Positions 52,720 to 63,239 of a DNA stretch of 64,000 bases are shown here, one piece after another. How positions within the stretch are numbered: position 1 is the first letter of the stretch; each line of letters begins with the position of its first letter. Below the pieces are notes generated by a model that worked only from the letters and a program-made list of their open reading frames with translations, did not search any database and was not told the DNA's origin. Both the position numbers and the translations under genes were made by a program. This DNA is from Bathynomus jamesi (Eukaryota; Arthropoda; Malacostraca; Isopoda; Cirolanidae). Location of the stretch: positions 1 to 64,000 of the forward strand of contig JAJOZX010009073.1 in assembly GCA_023014485.1 (NCBI GenBank), written 5' to 3'.

Positions 52720-53440
52720 ACAGCCTAAGAGTAATGTTTACTAATGTAGATGTGCTCATTCCTGAAAAAATCTTGGAACTTGAAATAAAATTGTCTAATT
52801 TTATTGAGGTAGTTGATATATTAGCCATTCAAGAAGTTAAACCTAAGCATTATCGTTTTGAAAGAATGTTAATTGAATATAAGATAAATGATTATGAATT
52901 AGTGGATAAGAATTTGAAAATTGCTGATGAAGGGAGGGGGTTACTATTTTACGTGAAAAAGGGTTTAAAATTTAGTATTGAAGAGCTGCATACACATTTC
53001 TGTGAGTATGTGTAAAGGTACAGAGTATTAAAGATTCACATTATTAGTATCTTTTTATAGAAGTCCTGGCAGTGATGCTGGTAATGATGCAAAACTGTTG
53101 GAATTGTTTCAGGAGATTGCAGACTTGAAATATAAATATAAATTGATATTTGGGGATTTTAACATGCCTAATATTGACTGGGAAAAGTATACAACTTCGG
53201 CAAGGATGGATGATATTGAGTTTAGATTTATTGAGAAAACTAAGGACTGCTGCTTAACTCAGCATATACATTCAATAACTAGATTTAGGGAAGATAGCAA
53301 TGGAAATACTGTATATTAGATTTATTGTTTAGTAATAAGGATGATATAGTGGAAGATTTGAGGATGCAAGACCCAATTGGAAAAAGTGATCATGCATGCA
53401 TTGATTTTTGTTTGAATTTAAAGATTGAGGGTCAAATTCA
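52720..53440 (+). pseudogene. LINE apurinic-like endonuclease domain
   Basis: EEP-type nuclease motifs in shifting frames: LRVMFTNVDVLIPEKILEL, VDILAIQEVKPKHYRF (catalytic Glu), then KLIFGDFNMPNIDWEKY (GDFN block), and near 53,380 DPIGKSDHACIDF (SDH catalytic block). These nick the target DNA for target-primed reverse transcription. Frameshifts near 53,015 and 53,320 break it. Confidence 0.85.
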
Positions 53441-53449
53441 AAGAAACTT

Positions 53450-55260
53450 GTATATATGTATGAGAGGGCAGATTATGAAAAATTGAGACATGAACTGGAT
53501 ATTGACTGGAAAGAGTTTTTAAATTCTGATAAAGTTGAGGAAAATTGGGGCAGGTTTAAAAGTAAGCTGCAGGAGGTGGTGAATAATAGTGTTCCTAAAA
53601 AACTGGTGGGAGGGAAGCAGTGGAGGAATAAAATATATCAGAATCTACCTATGAATAGGGCTTTATGGTCTAAAATAAAAAGGAAAAAAGAGACTCTGGG
53701 AAAGATTGAAGGTTATGAAAGGTAGGAGCGGTGGAGAAGGTTTGAGGGATTATGAAAATATACAGGTAACAAATGAGTATGAGACTAAACAACCAAATTA
53801 GAAGACAAACTAGGAAAGCAAGGAAAATTGCAGAAAAAAACATTGCACAGAATGTGAAAGAAAATCCAAAAGTTTTTTGGAAATATGTACAGACAAAGAC
53901 CAGAGCTAGACCAGCTATACCAGAATTGTACAAAGGTCAGAGTAAAACAGTAAAAACAGATAATGACCAGGAAAAAGCAGATGTTCTGTCTGAACATTTT
54001 AGTGATGTTTTCATTAGATAACCAGAGAGGGAGGTTCCCAAGGTTCAGCTAAGACAAGTGCCTGCTATGGGGCCTACTGTGATAACTGCAGCTGAAATAA
54101 GGAACAATATATTGAAACTTAAAAAGAAAAGTCACCTGGATCAGATGATATATGTCCTAGAATACTCAAGGAGGGTGTTGACCGGTTGGTGTTCCCATTG
54201 CATATCATTTTTGCACACACACTAGTGGAGTTGTTCCAGTTATTGGACATTAGCTAATATAACAGCAATTTTTAAGAAAGGTGATCGTTGTGACCCAGGA
54301 AATTATAGACCTGTAAGTCTCACAAGTGTAGTTTGCAAGATAATGGAAACTATTATTCGAGAGGAAGTAATTAGGCATATGAAAAGGCATAGTTTGTTTA
54401 GCAATTGGCAGTTTGGCTTTTTATCAGGGAGATAAACTGTGCTTCAGCTTATTAGTATGTTGGATGAATGGACAAGTATATTAGATGAAGGTGGGGCAAT
54501 AGATGTGGCATACTGTGATTTTATGAAGGCTTTTGATAGGGTGCCTCATACGAGACTGTTGGAAAAGATCAAGAGTTATAATATTGATGAAAAATGCTTT
54601 GACATGGATAAGATCTTTTCTTAGTGGTAGAAGATACAGAGTAACTATGAATGGATTGGTGTCAGATTGGAAAATGGTTTATAGTGGTGTGCCTCAGGGG
54701 TCTGTATTGGGGCCACTTTTGTTTGTCATTTATATAAATGATTTACCAGAGACAATCAAGAATGGTAGTGAGATTTACTTGTATGCAGACGATACTAAGG
54801 TATTTAGAAAGGTGAGAGTGAGGCAAGATTGTGAGGAGTTTCAGGAAGATTTGAATAATATGAGGAAATGGTCAGAGAAATGGTTATTAAATTTTCATCC
54901 ACAGAAATGCAAGTATATGAGGATAGGTCAAGTAGATATGGATAAGAGATTATGCTATGAACAAATCATTGGTTGAGGTAACCTTTGAGAAGGATATAGG
55001 TATTGTTATTGATAACAGATTGAGTTTTTTCGCAGCATTTTACAGAAAAGGTGAATAAAGCTAATAGTATAATGGGACTTATTAAAAGAACATTTGATTA
55101 TTTAAATGAAGAAAACTTTAAAGCACTATATATAGCGCTAGTGAGACCATCTTGAATATGCAAATCAGGTCTGGTCTCTGTATTGGATCAGGGACATAGA
55201 AAGAATTGAGAATGTCCAGAGGAGCCACCAAGTTGGTACCATCTTTGAAGGACTTAACCT
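53450..55260 (+). pseudogene. LINE reverse transcriptase
   Basis: The linker QIRRQTRKARKIAEKNIAQN and PKVFWKYVQTKTRARPAIPE leads to RT blocks: ITAIFKKGDRCDPGNYRPVS, VAYCDFMKAFDRVPHTRLLE (first catalytic Asp), FLSGRRYRVTMNGLVSDW, SGVPQGSVLGPLLFVIYIND and IYLYADDTKVFRKV (YADD catalytic pair). It ends KWLLNFHPQKCKYMRIG. Stops (for example 54,433) and shifts inactivate it. The catalytic motifs themselves remain intact. Confidence 0.9.
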
Positions 55261-55266
55261 ATGAAG

Positions 55267-55586
55267 CAGGGCCGGATTAAGACCTTTAGAGGCCCTAAGC
55301 ACTTAAAAGATTTTGGTGCCCCATATATATGTAATTCAAAATATAAACAAAAATAAACCATAAAATAAAATGTTGTTGTTCACTACAAATTCAAACAATG
55401 AAAAAAAATAAATACTATATATGAATATATATAATTCAGTTTTCAACAGCTTATAGGCTATAAGCCGCGATTATAATAGTATAATAAATCCATGGTAAAT
55501 CCGACAATGGAAAATTTCTGTGGTGCCCCCCTTCCCTTGATGCCCTAAGCACGGGCTTATTTTGCTTAATGGTTAATCCGGCCCTG
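55267..55586. mobile_element. hAT-type MITE, CAGGGCCGG family (short form)
   Basis: 320 bp with perfect 8-bp TSD CTATGAAG (55,259-55,266 and 55,587-55,594). Its two halves match the ends of the 616-bp copy at 16,405; about 295 bp of the centre are missing after ACCATAAAATAAA. It splits the LINE frame. Confidence 0.94.
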
Positions 55587-56530
55587 CTATGAAGCCAGAT
55601 TGAAAAAGTTGAACTTGCCCTCCTTAGTTTATAAAAGACCCCGAGGAGATATGATTGAGACTTTCAAGATATTGTGTGGTATTTATGATGGTGAGGTGTG
55701 TCAAGGGATTTTTACTTTGAACAATGAATTTACTACAAGAGGGCACTGTAAAAAGTTATACAAAGCTAGAGCAAGGCTAAACATCAGAAATCAAGGGTTC
55801 TGTTTTAGGATAGTTAACACCTGGAATGCCCTGCCATCAGGGCCGGATTTTCCAATAGGGAACATAGGCCATTGGCCTAGGGCCCACCAGTAACTGGGGG
55901 CCCACTGGGGACCTCCTACAATCCCTTGACACAAACAGTATCATTGACAAATTTGCCATAGAAAAAAGCAGGAAAAAGTCATTTTGAACTTCATATAGTT
56001 GTGCTTGCAAAATTTATTATGCTTCAGTTTCATTGTACTTTTCCATTATTCCTATGTGTAAGATGTACATGATATGGAACTTGATTTACTTTGATGTACT
56101 TGATATGGAACTAATTTGATTAAAAATTATTAATGTGTAATGTATTACATTATGTTGTAATTCTTATTGCAAAATTTATTATGCTTCAATTTGACTATTT
56201 TTTTCCATTATTCCTTTGTGTAAGAATAAGTTGTACATGATATAAAACTAATTTGAATAAAATTATTGATGTGTTACATTATGTTGTAATTCTTTTTTTT
56301 TTTACATTACAATATTACGATATATATATATATATATAATATTTTTTTGGGGGGGGTCACTGATAAGGTTTGGCCTAGGGCCCACAAGCAAGTAAATCCG
56401 GCCCTGCCTGCCATCATGGGTAAGAGTGTCTGGTTCAGTCAAAGAGTTTGAGAGAAGGTTGGATAGAGCATAAAGGAATCAGGAGCAGAAATTTTGTTAT
56501 AGAGCTGCCATTCAGGGACGAATCCCCAGT
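55587..56530 (+). pseudogene. LINE C-terminal region
   Basis: YEARLKKLNLPSLVYKRPRG, DMIETFKILCGIYDGEV and RNQGFCFRIVNTWNALP, the usual conserved end of jockey/CR1-type pol. It resumes after the second MITE as SWVRVSGSVKEFERRLDRA near 56,410. The RRGDMIExxKI and VxxWNxLP motifs are characteristic of this clade. Confidence 0.85.
55838..56406. mobile_element. hAT-type MITE, CAGGGCCGGATTT family
   Basis: 569 bp with ends CAGGGCCGGATTTTCC and TAAATCCGGCCCTG, and perfect 8-bp TSD CCTGCCAT (55,830-55,837 and 56,407-56,414). The ends are related to the family at 16,405 but the interior is different (AT-rich, with paired GGCCTAGGGCCCAC phrases near both ends). Confidence 0.93.
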
Positions 56531-56869
56531 GTGAGCACCAGCACTGTTCTGAACCCAGTTTTGTGCAGTGTAATTTCAGAACTGAATTCACAGGCTAATT
56601 AAGCCTCTTCCAGAAGATCTACTGTGTGTTCCACATTTGTTTGGTGTGCGTGCACGGCTGACCGTTACATGTCTGCCCAATCACTGTGCTCCATCCATTT
56701 CAAATTTGAATTACTTTGCTACTGGAATGGCTTCATATGACACATGCTTGTTCAATTATTACCACTGTATTGTCGCTTTCTACGAAAATTTAGAAAAAAG
56801 TGTGGTTTCTGCGTGCTCATGGTGTTCTACTGACAGTAGTGAAGTGTCCACATTGTAAAATGGAGTGTA

Positions 56870-57653
56870 CAGTGTGTCCGTAAAGTCATGGTGGGATTTT
56901 AAATAGCTATATTATTGCAACGAAACATGATGAGATGAAACAATGCCAAATTTAAGAACAACTCTCAAAGTTGTATCTTGTAGTTAGTCTAGGCTAAGCT
57001 TAACCTTTATCTCATAGTTAGTCTAGGCTGTCCACATGCCTATGTTGAACATGAGCGTAATAGCCCGAAAGTTAGTGTGTGGTGTGCTCTAGCACGAGAT
57101 TGAGTGATTGGCCCATTTTTCTTCGCGGAACCCACTGTGACGTCACACAACTACCTCACTATGTTGGAACATTTTGCAGTACCCCAATTTATTGACAATA
57201 ATGTCATCTTTCAGCAAGATGGTGCTCCTCCGCACTATGCCAACGTTGTTCGAGAATTCCTTAATGAAAAATTTCCAAAGAGATGGATAGGAAGAGGAGG
57301 ATGGAAGCCATGGCCTCCACGCTCTCCGGACCTGACACCTTTGGACTTTTATTTGTGGGGTTACGTCAAGCAAAGCATGTACAGTGTACCCATTAGGGAT
57401 ATTCATCACTTGCACGAGCGAATCACGGAAGCTATCGCATCCATCACTCCTGATGTTCTTGGGCGTGTGTGGCTGGAATTGAATCACCGCCTAGATGTCT
57501 GCAGGGGTACCAGAGGAGCCCATATCGAACTATGTTAAATAAAGTTATTCTTTTAGAGTTGTTCTTCAATTTGCCTTTTTTTCATCTCATCATCATGTTT
57601 TGTGGCAATAATATAGCTATTTAAAATCCCACCATGACTTTACGGACACACTG
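56870..57653 (+). mobile_element. Mariner-superfamily element, DD41D type, internally deleted
   Basis: Terminal inverted repeats of about 50 bp begin CAGTGTGTCCGTAAAGTCAT and are flanked by TA on both sides (56,868 and 57,654). Only the C-terminal half of a transposase remains. At 784 bp it is a deletion derivative. Confidence 0.93.
57064..57538 (+). pseudogene. DD41D transposase, C-terminal half
   Basis: The frame shows VIGPFFFAEPTVTSHNYLTM, QQDGAPPHYANVVREFLNEK (second Asp), WPPRSPDLTPLDFYLWGYVK (third Asp) and GRVWLELNHRLDVCRGTRGA. Counting from QQD to the Asp of LDFYLWG gives 41 intervening residues, hence DD41D. The helix-turn-helix and first Asp are deleted, and a stop precedes VIGPFF at about 57,101. 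Inactive. Confidence 0.88.
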
Positions 57654-57700
57654 TACATATCATTAGGATAGGTTAGGTTGTTAGGATAGGTTACATCAAT

Positions 57701-57960
57701 TTTGAAGGTGAAATTTATGTTTTTCCTATGGTTTTTGATGTTTTGAACAAATCTGACCTTCAAAACCATTGGAAATGACTCGTTTTGTGTGATTTCCCCC
57801 ACCCGAGAACTCCTGGTTCATGCCAGGGTCCCTCCAGATTGCCAGCTGGGGGGAAGGGGGTTATCTAAAAAAAAAAAAAAAAAAGTCATTTCCGTCGGTT
57901 TTGAAGGTCAGATTTGTTCAAAACACATCAAAAACCATAGGAAAAACAAATTTCACCTCC
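57701..57960. mobile_element. Hairpin MITE H3 with a poly(A)-ended insert in its loop
   Basis: The left arm TTGAAGGTGAAATTTATGTT to CCATTGGAAATGAC (57,701-57,780) is mirrored at 57,885-57,960. GGATAGGTTAGGTTGTTAGG lies just outside. The loop (57,781-57,884) ends in (A)18 after GGGGGAAGGGGGTTATCT, like a short retroposed transcript. Confidence 0.75.
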
Positions 57961-58069
57961 AAAGGGAGATGGGTGTAATACTATAAATTTACCCATATAT
58001 ACTGCTTGCAATTAAGCCAGTAAATAATTTATAGGTGGTAGTGAGGGAGCAAATTGTGTAACATTTATT

Positions 58070-59260
58070 CAGGAGATGTGTCTCACAAATCTTAGGGATA
58101 AGCGTTTATCTTCATTTGTAAGCCATTCTGGTGTTTCTTCATCTCCTTACAAAATTCTGTGAAAGGCAGTATTGTAATGATGGTGTAATGCCATGATCTG
58201 TTTCAGCCAGAAATTTGGGAGCTTATCTAGGCCAGGTTCTTTGAAGTTGGAGAATTTTGCCAATTTTTCTCTTACCTTATCTTTCATCATTATTAAGCAC
58301 TTCTTCCATTTCCAATTTACCTTCATCTATTTCACTGATGGTCTCTATCCAGTCAGCATCCTAGTTATGCTGCTCTGGGGTTTCAAAGAGGGGCTTCCAG
58401 TATGACTCCAACTGGATCTGATTTGATGGGCCATGAACTACTATTCTTTCTATTAAGATGCTTTTACCAAAATCTCATGAGTTAATGAAAATTGTTTATG
58501 GTTTTTCATGTCTATGTGCGTTTATTTGTTCCTGATCCTATTGGCTATGGCTGGGACTTTTCTCCAATTCCAGCACCTTGTCATGTAGTTGATTGTCTTG
58601 CAAGTTATATTTTCTCTTTATTTTTCCTATTTGTTTCGAGTTTTCCTTGTCATGGGGTGGCTTGAAAATATTTTTATTTGGTTCAGTTCATGCTTTGCTT
58701 GCATAAGTTTACTTAATTCAATTTTCCAGGCAGGGAGGGGGTTTTGGTTTACACTTAGTTTTGACGAGTGTGGGAATTGTTCTGAAATTTGGAACAAGCT
58801 TGTTTTGTATATTTAGGTCATCATCATAATTTATTTGATTAAATTCAGTGAGATCTGTTTTAGCTGGGAGTCTGGGACTAGTCTATCAATTGCTACATTT
58901 ACTCTGTATAACAGTTGTTTAAACTGTATTTTTACTAAGTTTGATCAGTTGGGGCCAGTTTTCCATACCCATGGTTGTAACTATTTTAACTAGGTTTGCC
59001 AATTCCTCTATTTCTATTTGCTTTAAATCTGTCTTCATGCTGTGGTGGTGGTGGTGGTGGTGAAGGGGAAGAGGTTCCTGATGTGGCTGGGGAAGGTAAT
59101 GGTGAGTCAGAGGATCCAGGTAAACTAGGTGGTGAGCCACCCATTCCTATCTGGTGGTTTGGGTTAATTAGAGAATGCTGGCTGGTATTCTCTCATGGTT
59201 GCAAGCCAATTCATAAAATCAAATTAAAGGCATTTTCAAGGATAAATTGTGCTCATTTTC
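58070..59260 (-). pseudogene. R4/Dong-type LINE fragment (reverse transcriptase entry region)
   Basis: Minus-strand frames give QLESYWKPLFETPEQHN (58,440-58,385), DADWIETISEIDEGKLEMEE, then, one frame over, LDKLPNFWLKQIMALHHHYN, TAFHRIL, and ETPEWLT. The order Y/FWxxLF - W - APGxDxxPNFWLK - PEWLT is that of R4/Dong-group RTs upstream of the catalytic palm. The upstream part (58,900-59,260) has a Ser/Pro run (SPSPPPPPP) and no clear domain. Stops and frameshifts are many; no catalytic motif is present. Confidence 0.65.
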
Positions 59261-59279
59261 AAGATTGAAATGAAATGTC

Positions 59280-59570
59280 ATTTCTGATTTATACATTTAT
59301 TTATAATTATACATATACAGTGTAGATATATTAAGTTAAAATTTCTAATCTCCATATTACAATGTTGTTAGAACAGAAATTTTAGGTACACTCGCAAATT
59401 ATTATTATTTAGTTTGTACCATTTATAAATGCCATTGGGGCAAGAGAAAATGAAAACCCACCAAGACCCACCCCTGTACCCACCCAGTAACTAAAATAAA
59501 ATAACAAAATTAAAATATTAATGAATGTTACTATGTCTTTGAATGTTTTCATTTTATCATCATCATTATA
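59280..59570. other. Unassigned AT-rich sequence
   Basis: No ORF or repeat boundary recognised. Confidence 0.6.
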
Positions 59571-59812
59571 AGGTCATTATGCAGAAAATGACACAGCCTG
59601 AAGTTGAATTCAAAAATACATTTTTCTAGTGTATTTTGGTGTGCTCTGTTCAAATATAACCTTCATTTCTGTGCAAATGAAAATAAATATGATTTTCGGT
59701 ACATTAAAATAATGTACCAAAAATCATATATATTTTCCATTTGCACAGGAAATAAAGGTTATATTTCAACAGCATACCAAAATATACTAGAAAAATGTAT
59801 TTTTGACTACTT
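59571..59812. mobile_element. Hairpin MITE H4
   Basis: Starts GGTCATTATGCAGAAAATGA exactly as H1. Arms at 59,611-59,684 and 59,732-59,805 (ATTTTTCTAGTGTATTTTGG and its inverse). A second inner hairpin, TGATTTTCGGTACATTA / TAATGTACCAAAAATCA, fills the loop. It is followed by ACTTAACCTAACTAAACC. Confidence 0.82.
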
Positions 59813-60390
59813 AACCTAACTAAACCTAACCTAACAAATCAAAATAATACACTATTTTTACCTTGGATTATTCTTGAGGTGGATAAAGAAGGGCAGCTTG
59901 TTTAAGAAGCACAACCTTCACACGTGGACATTTTAGGGAACTAAAACTTATGAAGGGGTATGCAAAATTACCAGTTCAGAAGATGCAATTCACAAAAAAA
60001 TGTAACGTAATTTTTTCTATAATCTTGCATTTGCACAGGAAATGGATAATATTAAGAAAGAGCGACTAAAAATACATTATATAAACTTAGTCTCCATTGC
60101 CGGGGCAGGCCATGTCACTTTATGCAGTTTGACCCACTATAATTTATAATACCAACATATGCAACAAAATACAAACCTACTTACTATGAACAATACAGAA
60201 ATGATAAGTATTAAATGTAAGATTACAAAAATATTGAAATACCTAAATATATAATCATTTCAATGATGTCAAAAATGAATATCCATCCACCTTAGAACCA
60301 ATGACGAACTAAAACTACTGATATAATTCAGCATTTATCTTTACTTTTTCAATTCACTAATTTCATCAACAACGCAACTCATTTCAAGAT
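59813..60390. other. Unassigned AT-rich sequence
   Basis: A CCTAACC tract at the start, then no coding signal. CATTTGCACAGGAAATGG near 60,031 may be a scrap of the same hairpin family. Confidence 0.5.
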
Positions 60391-60399
60391 CAAATACTA

Positions 60400-61640
60400 G
60401 TTTCCTGCACTTCTCTTCCCCCTCCCTATTGATGAGGGCAGCAGCCTACTTTGCTCTCACTTTTTTCTGTGCAGCAAGCTCTTCCTTGTACCACATTAAA
60501 AAATTACAGGCATACCAAATAAGTGATTTAGTCATTCAAACTTCTCTATAGGAACTCCGCTTTGGGCAATGGCATCGTAGACAACTCTCTGCTCAATAAG
60601 AGAAGACTTTTTCCGATTTTCTACCAAGGTCTAAGCAATATTGAAGCCATGCTCCACAGGCATTTCAACACGAGATAAACAGATTTTAAGTACCAAAGTC
60701 CAACAGATCTTTAGAAGCCTTTTCGTATTCTAGTAATCTTATCTAAAATTCATCGAAGCAAGTATTATGGGTGAACATTGAGAATTTCTCTTACAGTTGG
60801 ATTTTGACAAATATCGCAAAAATTCAGCCTTGAAACCATTCATCAAACCCTTTGAAATTAATTCCTTCAGAGCTAAGTCAACTGTGCAAGTCCACAAAGT
60901 TTCAGAGTGAGATACACAAGGACTCAAGCATGAAGCACCTTTCACTATAGCATACTTCAAGCAACTTTTTCCTTGACTCGTTGCAACAACTTTGATTAGA
61001 AATGACTGGCAATGCTGTTGAAAGGCAAGACTATCATTATTTTTCAGTGCACCTCTACATTTTTCAATTTCTTGGCCCACTGCAAATTCAAGAACAATAT
61101 CAGAAGCTAGTTCTTGTTGAGGTCAAAATGGCACATCTGTTTACTGCTCAAATTCTCCAATACATTCTTTTAACAATTTTGCCCATCAAATCACATATCA
61201 ATGTATCAAATTCAAGGTATATTCTAGGTTTTCAAGGGTGCTTGCAACCATGATTCTGCCTACTTTGGGTGACCAATGGGCTACCAGGTGAATCATCTCT
61301 TTCTGAGCTATGAAGTTGTATTTCTGAGAAGTCAGTCCCACAGCTGGAGTCTCTCTCTTATATGGGCAGGCAAAAGTGGAAGATCTCTCTCCATTCCCTT
61401 GTGATGTCTTTCTGTCTGGCATACTTTGTAGCATCAGTGTCCATTTCTCTTCTCTTGTCCATTATCTTTTCCTCTTCACCTTTTTCTTTGGCAATGTAGT
61501 CCTCATTTTCTTCCCTAAGGGATGCTTTACTTTTGTTATTAATTTCATTCTTTGTAAGGTACTGATGAGCTTGTGAGGCTAGTGATTGTAGCTTCTTGAC
61601 AGAGGTGTTTTTCTTTTCTTCAGGTAGGTTGGATTTCCTG
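60400..61640 (-). pseudogene. Decayed transposon-derived protein, C-terminal region
   Basis: Minus-strand blocks: EKKNTSVKKLQSLASQAHQY (about 61,620), a coiled-coil stretch; IEKCRGALKNNDSLAFQQHC and CLKYAIVKGASCLSP (61,080-60,900); and, after shifts, VEMPVEHGFNIA, LVENRKKSSLIEQRVVYDAI and AQSGVPIEKFE (60,690-60,540). The pattern xxxERGFSVNKxxLVENxxxxSLIAQRxVxD is the C-terminus of a multicopy uncharacterised protein family in many animals, which I take to be transposon-borne. Several stops make this copy dead. The family has no name I can give with confidence. Confidence 0.5.
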
Positions 61641-63239
61641 ATCTATTCCACGAGGATTACATTCTTCTGCCTGCTCCATTTCTCAAACTGTGTCTGTGAG
61701 TATTTGGAACAGTGCAAAATTGTGTTCTTTTCTTCAATGGTCCCCTTTACCTTATCCAGAGTTACCAACATGGATATATAGAAAAACAGGAGATAAAGGA
61801 TGAAAAAATAGTATGATTCAAGATTCAAGGTTTCACTGAAAGCCAACAATATATTCATGTGTGTTCTTTTATATTGTTCTTAGTAGCTGCTAAGAGATAG
61901 AAAAAAGCATACATGGACTGAAGACAGGTATGTACGGAACAAGTAAATAGCTTTTTAAAAGGTATATTTGCGATGAAATAAATATTTTAAGATATCAGAA
62001 TTTATCATGAAAAAATGGGAACATCGTATTTGATAGTAAAAATTGGGAAAATTCTGAGAAAACAGAATAGTTGGCATGTATGCCTTATCATATCTATATA
62101 GGTTTCTTTTTGGGGCCATTTTTCAGAGATACTGCTGGGGTCTAGGGCCATTATCTTGGCCTGGAGGGGTCCCCTGCAATGATCTGTTTGGTGAAGTTGT
62201 TTCTTATCTGGGTTTGAGAAAAGTTGCACCATTGCTCCCTTCACCCACCCTGCCACGTAAGCTGGTTGAGGGGACCTTTTTATCATGGGTGATGTCCTGC
62301 TAGCAAGGCATCCACAGGATCAATTAAGTAAGGGGGCACAAGTATTTGCAGGAGCTCTAGGGGGTCCAGGGGCATGCTCCCCTGGAAATTTTTGAAATTT
62401 ATGTTGTCTGGGACAGCTTTTCCTGCCTTCTGGAGGCAGTTAGGAGGGCAAATTATAGGGCTTCAAATACTGAAAAATAAGGATTTTTGTAGACATCCTT
62501 TGTATGTCCATGATATTAGGGTGAAACCAGATACGCAATAACTTGGTAGATATACACATTTATTATTCTTAAATATGGGAAATTTGTTAGAATTATGCCT
62601 AAACAAAACTCAAATTACGAAATCAAATTGCAAGCTTATAGCACTAAGCTTAATTATAGCAAACAAAATCCTAACACATAAATTTAACTAAAACCCTGGA
62701 AACCCTAAACCTTAATAATTAAATAAATAAACAAACCTTAAACCCTAAAACAAAATAAATTAACAAATGCTAACTGTTAATATTGAAATCGAGTACTTAC
62801 CACCTACGTAGTTTTGAAAAACTTAGTTATTCAGAGATCTAATTATTAAGAATGTTTATAATATCAAATCAAATTAACCTGAAATTGCTAAACTACAATT
62901 CCTATTATAACAAACCATTACCAAACTTTTAGTAATTACAACAAAACTAAGAAAAAATAAGAGATTCTTCTGAATCCTAAGTTTAAATTTTTAAACAACA
63001 CCAAGGGAATTTTTAGACTGAATACCGAAGGCATATGCACAGTGTGCACAAAACTGGCCATTCAACAGAGGAAAAAACCTAAAATTGAATCACGCACTCC
63101 TGGGCAGAAAATTCTGGAATTGGAAGTTGTGATTCCACATACACTTTCTTTAAGGGCGCGTTTGAACAAACCTATTTTAGTTATTTTAATTTTAATAACC
63201 TCCGCGGCGAGAAAAGCGATATTTGTTATTTAAGGAATA
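61641..63239. other. Mostly unassigned; includes a GGGGGTCCAGGGGCATG repeat at 62,310-62,480
   Basis: The stretch GGGGGTCCAGGGGCATGCTC and CCCTGGAAATTTTTGAAATT matches a motif I know as recurrent in dispersed repeats of many invertebrates. No terminal repeats were found. 62,520-63,000 is AT-rich and could include the LTR of the BEL fragment that follows on the minus strand, but no boundary is visible. Confidence 0.4.

Larger units (their letters stand above)
51790..56600 (+). mobile_element. Non-LTR retrotransposon (jockey/CR1-type LINE), decayed, with two MITE insertions
   Basis: Order: coiled-coil/ORF1-like region (51,860-52,490), apurinic endonuclease (52,720-53,440), linker (53,450-54,020), reverse transcriptase (54,060-55,260) and C-terminal region (55,587-56,530), all plus strand. 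hAT MITEs interrupt it at 55,267 and 55,838. Many frameshifts and stops. The YEARLKKLNLPSLVYKRPRG type C-terminus and the endonuclease/RT arrangement are those of jockey/CR1-group elements; the exact clade is uncertain. No poly(A) tail or TSD was found. Confidence 0.88.

Noticed and set aside
59036..59090. Gly-rich frame (CCGGGGGGEGEE) as a protein
   Set aside because: A GGT trinucleotide repeat; the opposite strand lies in a LINE-like relic, and there is no supporting domain.
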